From NCBI GenBank assembly GCA_028583415.1, contig CM053270.1, forward strand, positions 61,097,117 through 61,161,116: 64,000 nucleotides of DNA, in the 5' to 3' direction. A program made the position numbers and the translations under genes. This DNA comes from Protea cynaroides (lineage: Eukaryota > Streptophyta > Magnoliopsida > Proteales > Proteaceae). The notes beneath the pieces were generated by a model, which saw nothing but the letters and a program-made list of their open reading frames with translations, ran no database searches and was not told where the DNA came from. Each line of letters begins with the position of its first letter. Within the stretch, counting starts at the first letter, position 1. Shown here one piece after another: positions 55,560 to 64,000 of this stretch.

Positions 55560-57075
55560 TCCGTTTCGACTCGTCTCTCCTCTCTGAGTTGCTACAATGC
55601 CACTCTACCTTTTTTTATCGAGTTGACTCCGGGTTTCGACGTCCACGTCATCACTACAGGTATGTCCACTCATCTTCACCTGTTTTTAGGTTTTCTTTTC
55701 TAGGTTTTTGCACATTTAACTTGTATTTTCCAAATTAAACCTTTTCCAACCGTAAAAATTCGATTTTTATTGGGGGATTTTGTTATTGGTGTCTCGAGGA
55801 ACGAAAGCCCTCAAAAAATTTTGAGTTTCATCGGTTGGTTATCGAGAAACTTAAAATTTTCTCTTTTTGCCCTAATTTGTCGAAATTTTTTATTTTTCTT
55901 GAATTTCTTCAAATTGAGCTTCGTCAGTTAAAATTTCCTACTGTATGTGGGTTGTAGGATATGTTTTAACCTACGTAAGTTCTCATGCCCACTTGAATGG
56001 TGAGAAATGGGGCTTTATCGTCAACTTACGTCGTTATTACATCAAATTTCAGATTTTTATCCTATTAACTCCTTGTTTCCTTTCTCCTTCTTATTTTGCA
56101 GATACTATGGCTCGTACCAAGGTACCCAGAGTGCGTGATCCACTTCGCTTGCGTTCGAATGAAGCTGAGGCACAGTATGCTGACTATGCCCGTAAGAAAG
56201 TGGAAGGGGGTCGCATGGTGAACTTGGCTGAGCTAGCCTTGTTCAATGTAGAGGGAGCATTTGGTGAAATGGGGTGGCTCCCTGTCATCACATACAACGC
56301 GTGCACATGTCCAGATTTGGTGCGCCAGTTCTACACTGCACTCGCCAGCCGGTCTGCCTTCCTTACATCATCATACGGACGATGATTAGTGCTACATTGT
56401 CCGGTCATAGAGGTAATCTACCCTATGGATGCATGATTACAGTGCTACTGACCCGTCTGGGGTGGATCTGGTAGATGAGAAGATCCTGGAGAAGACCTTC
56501 TCGTCGCCTCTAGATTGGGAGGCTATCTGCAAGATGGGGCTGCGAGATGCTGAGGTTAGTGATGAAGAGAGGAACGCGATGGTGCGCCCTCACACTCGGG
56601 TCGAGATGGGCGATGCCGAGGCTGTTCTTTATTCTTTGCTAGAGCTCGTATGGATCTAGTCGACGATGACGATCGTATGTATATGGACGTCGACTCGATA
56701 CCACCGCCTTCACCTACACCTGCGGTTGGAGTTGGTACTTCTTCTACGGTGGCTCTTGCACCTGAGGCTAGTCCTTCCCATTCGGCTGATCCTTCACTTC
56801 CACCTTCAGCCATGATGGAGATGCTGCAGGAGATCAGGGATGCTCGGCGCAGATCTGATCCGAGGATGGATGAGCTGTTGGCTGCTCAGCACGCATCAGA
56901 CGCGCGAATGGGAGAGCTCCTAGAGGTGCAGCGTGCGACTGATCAGAGGATAGCCGGTCTCACAGCTAGTCTACATACGACCCAGACTCAGATAGCCTGG
57001 TTGACTAGAGTCTATGTTGAGGACTACGACAGAGACCGTGAGGCACCGCCTCCTCCTTCGCCTCCAGCTTCCTGA
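55560..57075 (+). pseudogene. Antisense spliced gene of element 1 (plant transposon-protein domain), internally deleted
   Basis: A leader exon ends CACTACAG at 55659. A GT...AG intron 55660..56101 (donor GTATGT, branch-like TATTAAC near 56066) ends 5 bp before ATG 56107. The protein starts MARTKVPRVRDPLRLRSNEA and has GWLPVITYNACTCPDLVRQF, resembling the plant family called putative plant transposon protein (PF20167, Transposase_32). About 120 codons present in the element 2 copy are missing after RQFYTAL. Later parts lie in three phases (ATLSGHRGNLPYGCMIT; VDLVDEKILEKTF; DRMYMDVDSIPPPSP) and end in a heptad-like tail TASLHTTQTQIAWLTRVY and Pro-rich C-terminus. It is opposite to gag/pol and divergent from gag. 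Function unknown. Confidence 0.75.
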
Positions 57076-57339
57076 GTGTACTTTTATTTTTCTTTGTACT
57101 ACAAGGTAACTGTCCGGGTTGTGGACTGTACTCTGCTTTCATTATGTATATACATCTTGTTTCTCTCTCTAATTGTATGTAACTTGTTTCCCCTTTAATA
57201 GATGTATTATTCTCTTTTTAAATTTGGTCTCAAACATCACTTGTGCTTGTAATGTGTTAATATTACTGTTTTACTTTTATCCTATCTCAGTTCACAATTG
57301 TCTCGAATGTATGTTAGTTCGGCGGGCAAGGCCTGAGAT
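57076..57339 (+). other. 3' flank of the antisense gene, element 1
   Basis: Conserved with 61393..61662 of element 2: both have AACTGTCCGGGTT(G/A)TGGACT, TACTCTGCTTT and T-rich stretches with GTATATA words that could direct polyadenylation. Conservation of the tail supports a real transcript. Confidence 0.55.
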
Positions 57340-57351
57340 GCTCTGATACCA
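57340..57351 (-). other. Primer binding site of element 1, initiator tRNA-Met
   Basis: TGGTATCAGAGC on the minus strand, 3 bp inside the 5' LTR end. Confidence 0.93.
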
Positions 57352-57354
57352 AGT

Positions 57355-58334
57355 TGTCACACCCCAATTTTGGTTTAACCAGAATGGTATGAACAACCGC
57401 TAAATAACCAACGATTCAACCAGGATCTCAAATAGGTTATCCCCGCGTTATCCAAACTTACACACATCCGTAATCATAATCAGAGTAAATACACAATAGC
57501 GGAAGTCTTATAATAAGATGAACTGAGAACTAAGATGATATCAATAATTTAATAGCGAATTATTCTGTTTTCAACTAAGACATAAATATTTAAATACCAA
57601 ATACATGTCTTAATAAATCCAATAAAAAAACCTATAAAATATCTAATCAAATATACACGAGTTGCACTCGCAAGAGGAGTCGTGTGTATCCTCTTTCGCT
57701 CTAGCTTCCATTGCCGCTACCATCCCGTACGCAGAAGCATTTATATAATCTTCAACCGTATAACCTACATCATCAACTAAAAATATTCGACGTCGAGGGG
57801 TGAGCACACATCACGGCTCAGTGAGTAGCCAAAACAATGCAACAATACATATGCATGCAGATCAATTTATATCTTTGGTCCGGTTTAAAGTTTGCAGCAT
57901 GCAATAGAAAGGTTTAGGTAGTCAAAGGTCGCGTTTATTGACCCCACCTCTATACACGAGTGTGTGACGTTACCCGAAGATCACGTTTATCGTCAACTCA
58001 CATGCACCCAATCATGAACATTATATAACAAAGGTTACGTTTATTGCTATATAGTGCCATACCAACACGTAAGCCCCTGTTGGCGAGGGCTACAAACTGG
58101 GCTCGCAACTAACCAATCCTAATGCCAAACAGTGTATCCAAGGCCTCACCCCAGCATCCCTCAGAATGTCCATAGAGATAGAGCTAAGGCCCCCCGGTAG
58201 AGTTAGAGACTACAAGGACCGAGACCACCTCCCCTGATACCCTACGACATAATAGTTCCGTTAAAGTAATGGAGATACGACGATGCCAATGCACAAGACT
58301 TGAGTTAGAGATAGAGCTAAACCTCATACCACTT
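57355..58334 (-). repeat. 5' LTR of element 1, truncated to its R/U5-side part
   Basis: TGTCACACCCCAATTTTGG onward is nearly identical to the 3' LTR for about 960 bp, then changes at about 58320..58334 into gag sequence of element 2. The lost part includes the U3, the TATA box and both motif islands. Confidence 0.88.
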
Positions 58335-58336
58335 TC

Positions 58337-59152
58337 CTAAAACTCCTCATAACGTTGTTGATATGCATCGACAGTCATCTGTCCCTGATACAAACTCAGG
58401 AACTCTTTCTCCATAGAATCTCTGAAACTTTTAGGAAAGTACTTCTCAAAGAATGCCTCCTTATATATACCCCAGGTCAGTTGGGCGTGCTTTGTTAACA
58501 GATAAGTCCGTGTGGACTTCCACCAGTGGTGTGCATCGCCTTTCAGCATGAACGTTGCACACAGTACTTTCTCCTCCTCAGTAACTGTCATCATCATGAA
58601 ATTCCTCTCCATTTCATCAATCCAGTGTGCTGGCCACAAAGGATCAGCTGGCTTACCATTATATTCCTTGGGCTTCATCTTCAAGAAACGCTCGACTAGT
58701 TTGGAGTGGTCCAGCTGATATAGAGCGTAGGCCCCATACATAGGTGGTTGGTACTGATAACCACCTTGAGCTACTTCAAGGTTCTGCACTGGAGCCTGCA
58801 TGACTGGAGTTTGAGGTGCATGGGGTACCGTGTTACTATCCCCTGGTACTGTGCTTGCCTGTCCTGTTGGCATCGATGTCGTCTGTGCAACTGGAAAAGC
58901 CATGCCTATGGCAGCTTGCATATTAGCTTGTACCTGTTGTATTTGCTGCAACTGTTGTGCCAAGTTCATTACGGCTGTAGCCAGGTCTGTAGGTGGGGTT
59001 GGCAAGTTGGTAGGATTTGTCTGGTCATTTACCACGGACGGTGCCGTATTCAGATGCTCCTATGTCTTAGGATGTATATGGTTGTCTTCCTCCACAGGTG
59101 GTGGTGGTGGAATAGAGTTAGGACTTTGTCTGGTCACTCTTCGCCCAACCAT
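58337..59152 (-). pseudogene. gag N-terminal part, element 2
   Basis: ATG at 59152 begins MVGRRVTRQSPNSIPPPPP. A TAG near 59061 interrupts it. From there the frame is open through LAQQLQQIQQVQANMQ, YQLDHSKLVERFLKMKPKEY, DPLWPAHWIDEMERNF, FMLKGDAHHWWKS and EKEFLSLYQGQMTVDAY. It ends in a stop a few codons after RYEEF because the element is joined to the LTR of element 1. No zinc knuckle remains. Confidence 0.9.
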
Positions 59153-59299
59153 TTTCTGTTTTGATGATGGTAGTGCCTGTAACCAATCATAGCACATGTG
59201 AGGCAATCAATATAGTTGTTCTCCAGTCAAAATCCAACTAATCAAGATAATTTTCAAAATTTTCAGATCATTCTAACAAAATACTGTATTTTCCATCGT

Positions 59300-59520
59300 A
59301 GGGTTGATGGTAGGGTCGATCTTTATGCGACCCTAGGGTATGCGACCCTAAGAATCACTATCAACTTACCGACAGCCTAGGGTCGATGGTAGGGTATGTA
59401 TATGTCTGACCCTAGGGTCACCCCTAGTTCTCTGTCAGATCACCGAGAGGTTAGGGTCGATGAGGGGGTCGGAGGTAGGGTCGCATGTTTTGGTCGAATT
59501 ATGCGACCCTAGGACCTAGA
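59300..59520. promoter_or_regulatory. Motif island between divergent gag and antisense gene, element 2
   Basis: Units TAGGGTCGATGGTAGGGTCG, TATGCGACCCTAGGG and CCTAGGGTC in both orientations. The T or A next to the GGGTCG core (TAGGGTCG / CGACCCTA) matches the islands of the LTR at 61678..64000 (for example CCTAGGGTCGATGCTAGGG near 63737) rather than those of element 1 (GAGGGTCG). Confidence 0.7.
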
Positions 59521-59569
59521 ATCAGGTTTTTAAACCCGATTTTGGATTCATTTCTCATTCTTTCTCCTG

Positions 59570-61392
59570 CCTTCCGACTCAACTCGTTCCTCTGAGTTTC
59601 TACAGTGACGACCCTGACCCGTTTGGTGATTCTATCATATGTTCGAGACTCTCATTCCTTCTCTTCAGGTGTGTTCTCTACTGTTTCATGTTTTTAAGGT
59701 TTCCTAACTAGGGTTTTGCCCAATTATATTGTTTTCTTCAAATTAAAATTTTTCTAACCGTAAAAATTTCATTTTTATTAGGGGCTTTTGCTATTGGTCA
59801 CCCCATGGACGAAAGCCCTAAAAAATATTTGAGTTTCATCGGTTGGTTGTCGAGAAACTTGAAATTTTCTATTTTTGTCCTAATTTTTTGATATTTTTCG
59901 AATTTATTGAAATTTCTTCGAATTCAATCTTTCTAGATTTAATTCCCAACTGTATGAACCTTGCAAGATGGTTTGGAACCTATGTAAGTCCTCCTGCCCA
60001 AGTGTATGGGTGAAAAGTGAGGCTTTTGACCAGTTTACGCCGTTATAGTGCCGAAATTTTTGGGTTTTTTTTTTCACCATTACTAATCTATTATTTGTCT
60101 TTCTTTGTTTTGGCAGATAATATGGCTCGTACCAAAGTACCTAGGGTTCATGACCCACTTCGTTTCCGCTCTAACGAGGCCGAAGCTCAGTATGCTCGCT
60201 ACGCTCGTAAGAAAGTAGAGGGAGGTCATCGTGTGGACTTGGCTAATCTAGCCTTGTTCGACGTGGAGAGGGCATTGGGGACATGAGCTGGCTTCCCGTG
60301 ATTACCTATGACGCTTGTACCCGTCCGGATCTAGTGAGACAGTTCTGTTGTATTCTCTAGGTGGTGGGAGATCACAATGACATTGAGAGGGATAGGGAGC
60401 TCAGGATCACGAGCTACGTCAAAGGAGTAGAGGTTTCCTTTGACTGCCAGTAGTTAGCGGACCTCTTGGGCATATCACATGACGGCCCTTTAGTGTATTG
60501 TGCTCCCAGAGAGCCCCAGTTCTTTTCCTTGGAGATGCGGGCTGAGATAGACCATCAGCTTATCAGAGAGGATCGCTGGGAGATGAAAGCGATCAACCTA
60601 CGTCCAGAGCCTCGGGTGTACTGTAAGATCATCCAAAGACAACCGATACCCCAGAGTGGACATTACGGGAAGATCTCCCAGTTGACCCAGTACTTACTTT
60701 ACTGTATCTGCACTAGGCAGCTTGTCTGTCTCCCTTATATTATTATGAGGACGATGATCTGTGCTACGCTGCCTGGTCAGATAGGCAACCTGCCCTATGG
60801 ATGTCTGATCACCACCCTGCTTACCCACCTAAGTGTTGATTTAGTGGATGAGAGGATTCAGGAGAATACCTTCTCATCGGTTCTGGACTGGGAGGCCATC
60901 TGTAGGATGGACATGCGGGATGCTCAGGTCAGTGATGAGGAGAGGAACGCTCTGGTGCGTCCTCGTACTCGAGTGGAGGTGGCAGACCCTGAGACAGCAG
61001 CAGCAACAGCCGCTGGAGCAGGGGTTCATGGGGGTGATGCTGAGGATGAGGATCGTATGTACATGGATGTGGACTCCATACCTCCTCCATCACCTCTGCA
61101 TTCTACTAGAGCTGGTCCATCTCAGACTCTTTCACGCATGACTGGTCCTTTAGGCCCACCATCTGATGATATGATGGGATTACTTCGTGAGATCAGAGAG
61201 GCTCAGCGCGTGACGGATTTGAGAGTGGGAGAGTTTCTAGATGCTTAGCGTACGTCTGATCTGCGGATGGCTGCGTTGACGGCTAGTCTCCAGACGACCC
61301 AGACTCAGGTAGCCTGGTTTACTAGAGTCTATGCTGAGGACTATGACAGAGATCGCGAGGCACCGCCTCCTCCATCACCTCCAGCTCCATGA
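59570..61392 (+). pseudogene. Antisense spliced gene of element 2 (plant transposon-protein domain), nearly full length
   Basis: A leader exon ends CTCTTCAG at 59668. Intron 59669..60116 (448 bp, donor GTGTGT, branch-like TACTAAT near 60084) ends 5 bp before ATG 60122. About 420 codons follow to TGA 61390..61392, broken by one frameshift near 60275 and TAG codons near 60358, 60451 and at 61246. Family landmarks: MARTKVPRVHDPLRFRSNEA, WLPVITYDACTRPDLVRQF, ELRITSYVKGVEVSFDCQ, LADLLGISHDGPLVYC, RTMICATLPGQIGNLPYGC and an acidic DEDRMYMDVDS segment before a repetitive helix (VTDLRVGEFLDA) and Pro-rich end. Where this copy has TAG 61246, element 1 has CAG. It resembles PF20167; function unknown. 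Plus strand, divergent from gag. Confidence 0.78.
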
Positions 61393-61662
61393 TGTATTTT
61401 TCTTTTATTCTTCTTTTGTATTATAGAGTAACTGTCCGGGTTATGGACTATACTCTGCTTTGGATATGTATATAAATTTGTTTTTAGTTTGATGTATATA
61501 AAACTTGTTTCTCCCTTTATATGTGCATTATTCTCTTTCTTAATTTTGTCTCAAACAACACAGGTGCTTACAGTGTGTTCTTATTAAAGCTTTTAAATTT
61601 TATCCTAACTCAGTTCACGAACTTTTATGGAAGTATACTGGTTTAATAGACAGGGCCTGAGA

Positions 61663-61674
61663 GCTCTGATACCA
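61663..61674 (-). other. Primer binding site of element 2, initiator tRNA-Met
   Basis: TGGTATCAGAGC on the minus strand, 3 bp from the LTR end at 61678. Confidence 0.93.
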
Positions 61675-61677
61675 AGT

Positions 61678-64000
61678 TGTCACACCCCAATTCCGTACTA
61701 TTCAGAACGGTGTGATGAACCGCAAATAAACCAACGGTTCAACCAGGATCTCAAATAGGCTGTGTCCGTTTACTTAAACCATACACATCCACAACCATAA
61801 TCAGAGTAAATACACAATAGCGGAAGTTTTAATATTAAATGAACTAAGAATCTAAATGTGATAATCATAAATAAAATATCCAATTATCTTGCATTGACTG
61901 AGACATAGGTAAATAAAATATCAAATTATATTTCCTTAATAATCCAAATAAAAATCTAATCGAAAACGCATGAGTTGCACTCGCATGACGAGTCATGCGT
62001 CTCCACTATATCTTCTGCATCCATCGCCGTAACATGCCCGTATGCGGGAGCATTCATATAATCGTCCACAGTCGTACCTGCATCATCAACTAAAAATATT
62101 CGAATTCAAAAAGGGTGAGCACACATCACGGCTCAGTGAGCAAACAAAACAATGCAACAAACATATGTATGCATTCAATTCATATCTTTGGTCTGGTTCA
62201 TAAGTTTACAATGTGCTATAGAAAGGTTCGGTGGTCGTCTCGCCTCTATACACAGGGTGTGTAAGCCCACCCAACGGATCAAACACCATTGTCGTCCACA
62301 TCCACCCCACCATGGAATAGAGATAGAGCTAAAGTGCTTAGGATCGCACCGCATCACACTTCCCCTGATGCTCTACCCATACCAATACATAAGCCCCTGT
62401 TGGCGAGGGCTTGCAAACTGAGCTCGCAACTAACCAATCCTAATGTCAAACAATGTATCCAAGGCCTCACCCCAGCATCCCTCAATACGTCCATAGAGAT
62501 AAAGCTAACACCCCCCGACAGAGTTAGAAACTACACGGTCCGAGACCACCTCCCCTGATGCCCTACGACGTAATAGTTAGGCTAAGGTAATGGCGATACG
62601 ACGATGTCAGTGGACAAGACTTGAGTAGAGATAGGGCTAAAGTGCTTAGGACCATATCGCATCACACTTCCCCTGATGCCCCACTCGCATCAAGTATACT
62701 AACCACACACAAACATTCACATGCCTATTCCTAGTATCATCATCATCATCATGTTGTAAATAAACTGAATTAAATATGCATGAACAATAATAACAGGAAT
62801 AGTAGATGACATGTGATATGCACATTACAATCATACAATCATAGAATCATACATGGTATTGGACTCAATAAACAAAAACAGTTTATTATTAGCCAATTAG
62901 TTTAGGTCTTGTTCTCTCACCTTTGCTTCAGTGTAGATCCTCTTTCAAGCTTTAAGAATCACTTTTATATCACTAGGAGAACCTAGCAAGTCGATAGATT
63001 TTAATTAGAATTAATTCCAATAATTTTAAGCTTGTTGTATAGATAGGGTCATAGGTTAGGTCGCAAGTAGGGTAGCAGTTTTCTGAGACCCTAGGGTGTA
63101 GAGTCGATCATAGGGTCGGTTATCCATCGACCCTAGGTGCGACCACAGCCTCCCTGGACTTCCCGAGAGCATGGGGTCGATCCTATGGTCTGGTAGGGTC
63201 GGTTACCAATCAACTCTACGTGCTACCACACATAGTTTGAGTCGACCTTTCATCCTACAGTCCATTCTTTCATGTTTGGATCCTTTGGCTTACTTTTATA
63301 GTCCATTCTATGATTGTTCTATGGCTCAAAACTCCAAGTTACACACTTGACTTTGTTCACTATGATTCCCTCCATGGATTCCATTGGAATTTACCCATGG
63401 ATGGATGATTTGGGTTTCTCCTAGATCCTACCCTCTTTATAAACTATTCTAGGGTCTTACACAATTCATGGAGAATGTTTTCATACCTTAGACTTGCTGA
63501 ATTCAGAGATTCCTCTGAATTTCTTCTCCTTAGCCTTCTCCTCCAACTTTCTCTCTTCTCCTTCTCTTCCTTCTCTTCTCTTTCTCTCACTTTCAATTAG
63601 GGTTTTAAAAGGAGTGAAAGAGGCTAAGGGACGTCCTATTATAGTGGAAAACCTCCCAAAATCCGTCCCAATGAGTTTAGGAAAGGTTCCCTTTGAATTA
63701 GGAAAGTTTTCTAATTTTCGATTTCTGTCTGTCATCCTAGGGTCGATGCTAGGGTCGCAGAATCCATCGACCCTAGGGTCTCAAGTCATCCGACCCTAGG
63801 ACCTGAAAAACCATGGGTTGGATTCTGTTGAGGTGGGGGTCGACCCTACCTGTTTAGGCATGCGTCCCTACCCTCCATTTCACTGTTTTGGGTCAATTTC
63901 ATACCTGGTTTTGTGATTTCCTTCACGCACTTCGTCCATGTGGCTCGACCATGATAGGTAGACCTGGTACAAGGTGGTAAGACCGATTAGTTTGGTACGG
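61678..64000 (-). repeat. 5' LTR of element 2, runs off the window
   Basis: TGTCACACCCCAATTCCG start, then the same block order as the other family LTRs. A TATA-like CTATAATAGG lies near 63642 on the minus strand. Motif islands at 63045..63240 and 63735..63875 use CGACCCTAGG and TAGGGTCG units. The window ends at AAGACCGATTAGTTTGGTACGG, about 10 bp short of the expected ...GGGTCTTACA end. Confidence 0.9.

Larger units (their letters stand above)
47982..58334 (-). mobile_element. Tekay-like chromovirus, element 1 (5' LTR truncated)
   Basis: On the minus strand: partial 5' LTR (57355..~58330), initiator tRNA-Met primer site, a region carrying a plus-strand antisense gene, gag-protease-RT-RNase H-integrase with C-terminal chromodomain (55075..50273), polypurine tract and 3' LTR. 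The integrase chromodomain and TGTAAGACC LTR start fit the Tekay/Del group of chromoviruses. Where both LTRs exist they differ by only a few percent by eye. Several frameshifts and stops make it non-autonomous. The five bases left of the 3' LTR are TAAAT; the partner duplication is lost with the missing half of the 5' LTR. Confidence 0.9.
58337..64000 (-). mobile_element. Tekay-like chromovirus, element 2 (5' half only)
   Basis: On the minus strand: 5' LTR (from beyond the window edge to 61678), primer site, antisense gene region, motif island, and the first part of gag, which breaks off at 58337. Protease, RT, RNase H, integrase and 3' LTR are absent. The LTR and motif type differ clearly from element 1, so it is a related but separate subfamily. 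Confidence 0.87.

Noticed and set aside
57340..57351. Possible tRNA gene because of the tRNA-Met match
   Set aside because: Only the 12-nt primer site is present, placed exactly beside an LTR; no cloverleaf.

Overview
This window is nuclear DNA of a flowering plant. The reasons are a LOB-domain (LBD) transcription factor gene with plant-type splice sites, plant retroelement lineages (Tat and Tekay-like Ty3/gypsy, Ty1/copia primed by initiator tRNA-Met, a LINE), a CACTA transposon end and several MITEs. I cannot name the species. Nearly everything except the LBD gene (27770..28512) is transposon sequence or its decayed remains, with many nested insertions.

Layout. 1..2130: right end of a CACTA element, inserted in the antisense gene of a plus-strand Tat-type fragment (2134..4267, with LTR 3484..4267). 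4268..6722: gene-free, dispersed repeats. 6723..~16150: a second Tat element on the minus strand, with 3' LTR, a 111-bp tandem array, an antisense multi-exon gene on the plus strand, then integrase, extra RNase H, RT/RNase H and protease reading leftwards; most of gag is missing. ~16150..18901: non-coding repeat family. 18902..26635: a Tekay-family solo LTR, then a non-coding copia-type element (21086..26635) holding a second solo LTR. 27437..28900: promoter, gene and 3' side of the LBD gene. 28970..33624: tandem repeats, a second copy of the non-coding family, a possible solo LTR. 33625..35968: third solo LTR. 36211..38838: internally deleted copia element. 39303..43944: a cluster of five small DNA elements. 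45713..47981: LINE remnant split by a solo LTR. 47982..64000: two related Tekay-like chromoviruses fused at about 58320..58336.

Most notable pattern. The Tekay-like elements carry a spliced gene on the strand opposite to gag, divergently arranged from it. The spacer between the two genes is packed with short direct and inverted copies of a motif with a GGTCG core. The same motif, with the same flanking bases, fills two islands in the matching LTRs, one just upstream of the LTR TATA box and one in the transcribed leader. Other LTR families in the window have the islands at the same places but with different flanking bases. The unrelated Tat element has a similar plan: an antisense spliced gene with its own TATA and G-box, preceded by a 111-bp tandem array. 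I suggest, as inference only, that the antisense proteins recognise their own element's motif array, as VANC proteins do in VANDAL transposons.

Decay. In-frame stops in the retroelement genes are mostly TAG. At two sites a related copy in this window has CAG at the same codon, as expected from methyl-cytosine loss in CHG context. Four solo LTRs keep perfect 5-bp target duplications, so LTR-LTR recombination has removed several elements here.
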